From Candidatus Pacearchaeota archaeon (GTDB lineage Archaea; Nanobdellota; Nanobdellia; Pacearchaeales; GW2011-AR1), in NCBI GenBank assembly GCA_003694055.1, contig RFLC01000185.1, positions 1 to 5,274 of the forward strand: DNA of 5,274 bases, read 5' to 3'. Position 1 is the stretch's first letter. Each line of letters opens with the position of its first letter. The notes beneath the pieces are model-generated. The model ran no database searches, was not told the origin of the DNA, and worked only from the letters and a program-made list of their open reading frames with translations. The position numbers and the translations under genes are program-made. This document shows, in pieces, positions 4,947-5,274 of this stretch.

Positions 4947-4995
4947 GCGGGTGTGGGATGCTGCGCAAAAGATGGCTTGGTGTGTCGGCGCGCCA
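4930..4995. repeat. 8-bp GC-rich inverted repeat TGGCGCGC / GCGCGCCA
   Basis: TGGCGCGC at 4930-4937 pairs perfectly with GCGCGCCA at 4988-4995, enclosing 50 nt that contain GCTGCGC twice. On the plus strand, CTAAATAA (4900-4907) is a weak TATA-like box that would start transcripts near 4929, right at the foot of the stem. This makes a small structured RNA conceivable, without any family match. Confidence 0.35.
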
Positions 4996-5042
4996 CTCAA
5001 ATTTGTCGTCGGCAAAATCTAGGGAGTTGTCGAGGGAATTAA

Positions 5043-5230
5043 CGCGCGCGAGAATTCAGCGCTAGGGCGTTGGAAATTGTGCGTCCTTCGTGGGTTGGAA
5101 CGCGCGCCCTCTGAAACCTGCGCGCGCGAAGTTGGCAGTTGCAAGGGTGTGCTTTTAATTGAGCAGATGGTGTTGGCAGGCGCGCGAAGTTGTCTTTGGT
5201 TCGCGCGCGAATTCTGGCGTTTAGCGCGCG
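5043..5230. repeat. Cluster of alternating CG tracts with short direct repeats
   Basis: Six alternating C/G tracts occur at about 5043, 5100, 5121, 5180, 5202 and 5225. Around them, GCGCGCGAAGTTG occurs at 5122-5134 and 5180-5192, GTTGGCAG at 5131-5138 and 5172-5179, and a perfect 12-bp palindrome TTCGCGCGCGAA at 5200-5211. The tract at 5043 is followed by GAGAATTC and that at 5202 by GAATTC, so these also look related. Alternating CG can adopt Z-DNA; whether it matters here is unknown. Confidence 0.6.
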
Positions 5231-5238
5231 TTTAAATG
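5231..5238 (+). promoter_or_regulatory. Candidate TATA box for a gene beyond the window
   Basis: TTTAAATG on the plus strand would start transcription near 5260. No start codon lies at that point, so the transcript would have a leader or the box is not used. The preceding CG tract is not a good BRE. Confidence 0.35.
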
Positions 5239-5247
5239 GGGGTTTTC

Positions 5248-5269
5248 GTATATACATTTGTATATACAT
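5248..5269. promoter_or_regulatory. Two tandem GTATATAC palindromes (candidate operator)
   Basis: GTATATACAT occurs at 5248-5257 and again at 5260-5269, exactly 12 bp apart. GTATATAC is its own reverse complement, and the second copy extends to the 10-bp palindrome TGTATATACA (5259-5268). Paired palindromes one turn apart around a predicted transcription start are typical of a dimeric repressor site. The same TATATA could serve as a TATA box in either direction. Confidence 0.45.
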
Positions 5270-5274
5270 CTTGA

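Larger units (their letters stand above)
4874..5230. other. Long non-coding, GC-rich region between the nitroreductase and a gene beyond the window
   Basis: No open frame here has both a promoter at the usual spacing and a protein-like sequence. The longest frame (minus, 5269 to 5039) is dominated by Arg and Ala from CGCGCG tracts. The plus strand is rich in G and T, and the minus strand accordingly in C and A. I see no tRNA T-loop, C/D box, or RNase P or SRP RNA signature. The region holds the inverted repeats near 4884-4995 and the CGCGCG cluster at 5043-5230. Confidence 0.6.

Noticed and set aside
4918..5022. Plus-strand 34-codon frame starting at TTG, cationic and Trp-containing
   Set aside because: There is no TATA box at the leaderless spacing and no ribosome binding site; only an internal ATG is available.
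4851..5230. tRNA or a known structural RNA in the long gap
   Set aside because: I found no T-loop GGTTCRAnnCC, no C/D boxes, and no RNase P or SRP RNA signature on either strand.
5039..5269. Minus-strand open frame of 76 codons at the right end
   Set aside because: Its Arg/Ala content comes from CGCGCG tracts, it resembles no family, and no TATA box at the usual distance can be seen before it.

Overview
The window looks archaeal. Every gene that begins a transcript has an archaeal TATA box (TTTATAAA, GTTAAATA, TTTAAATA, GTTAAAAA or CTTTTAAA) whose centre lies 25.5 nt upstream of an ATG. These mRNAs should therefore start at or next to the start codon and be leaderless. The only gene internal to an operon (3026-3664) instead has a Shine-Dalgarno-like GGGGGAG. 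Bacterial -35/-10 promoters are not apparent. The lineage cannot be fixed. From memory, the small gene at 3815-4117 resembles an unnamed family seen in DPANN-type archaea, which hints at that direction only.

Layout: (1) 2-52, a probable tail of a plus-strand gene cut by the window edge. (2) 59-934 minus, a protein with eight 17-residue tandem repeats of two alternating types. (3) 1079-1918 minus, a ROK-family sugar kinase without the usual zinc loop. (4) 1919-2195, a divergent intergenic region holding one half of an imperfect direct repeat. (5) 2196-3029 and 3026-3664 plus, a translationally coupled pair: an MNT-fold nucleotidyltransferase-like protein and a calcineurin-like metallophosphoesterase. 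The second half of the direct repeat covers the end of the latter. (6) 3815-4117 minus, a conserved-looking small protein of unknown function. (7) 4236-4844 minus, an FMN nitroreductase. (8) 4845-5274, about 430 nt with no credible gene, very rich in CGCGCG tracts, short repeats and palindromes, ending in a TATA box and two GTATATAC palindromes that probably control a gene beyond the edge.

The genes do not form one pathway. The kinase, the small protein and the nitroreductase look like separate single-gene units. They and the intergenic DNA beyond 3700 are rich in GCGC. The repeat protein and the nucleotidyltransferase/phosphoesterase pair are visibly more AT-rich. The pair is the best candidate for an undescribed system. 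One protein has the residues expected to transfer a nucleotide, the other has a complete phosphoesterase metal site, their reading frames overlap by ATGA, and the cassette lies between copies of a 20-bp direct repeat (19/20 identical). A reversible nucleotidylation module is a reasonable but untested idea.
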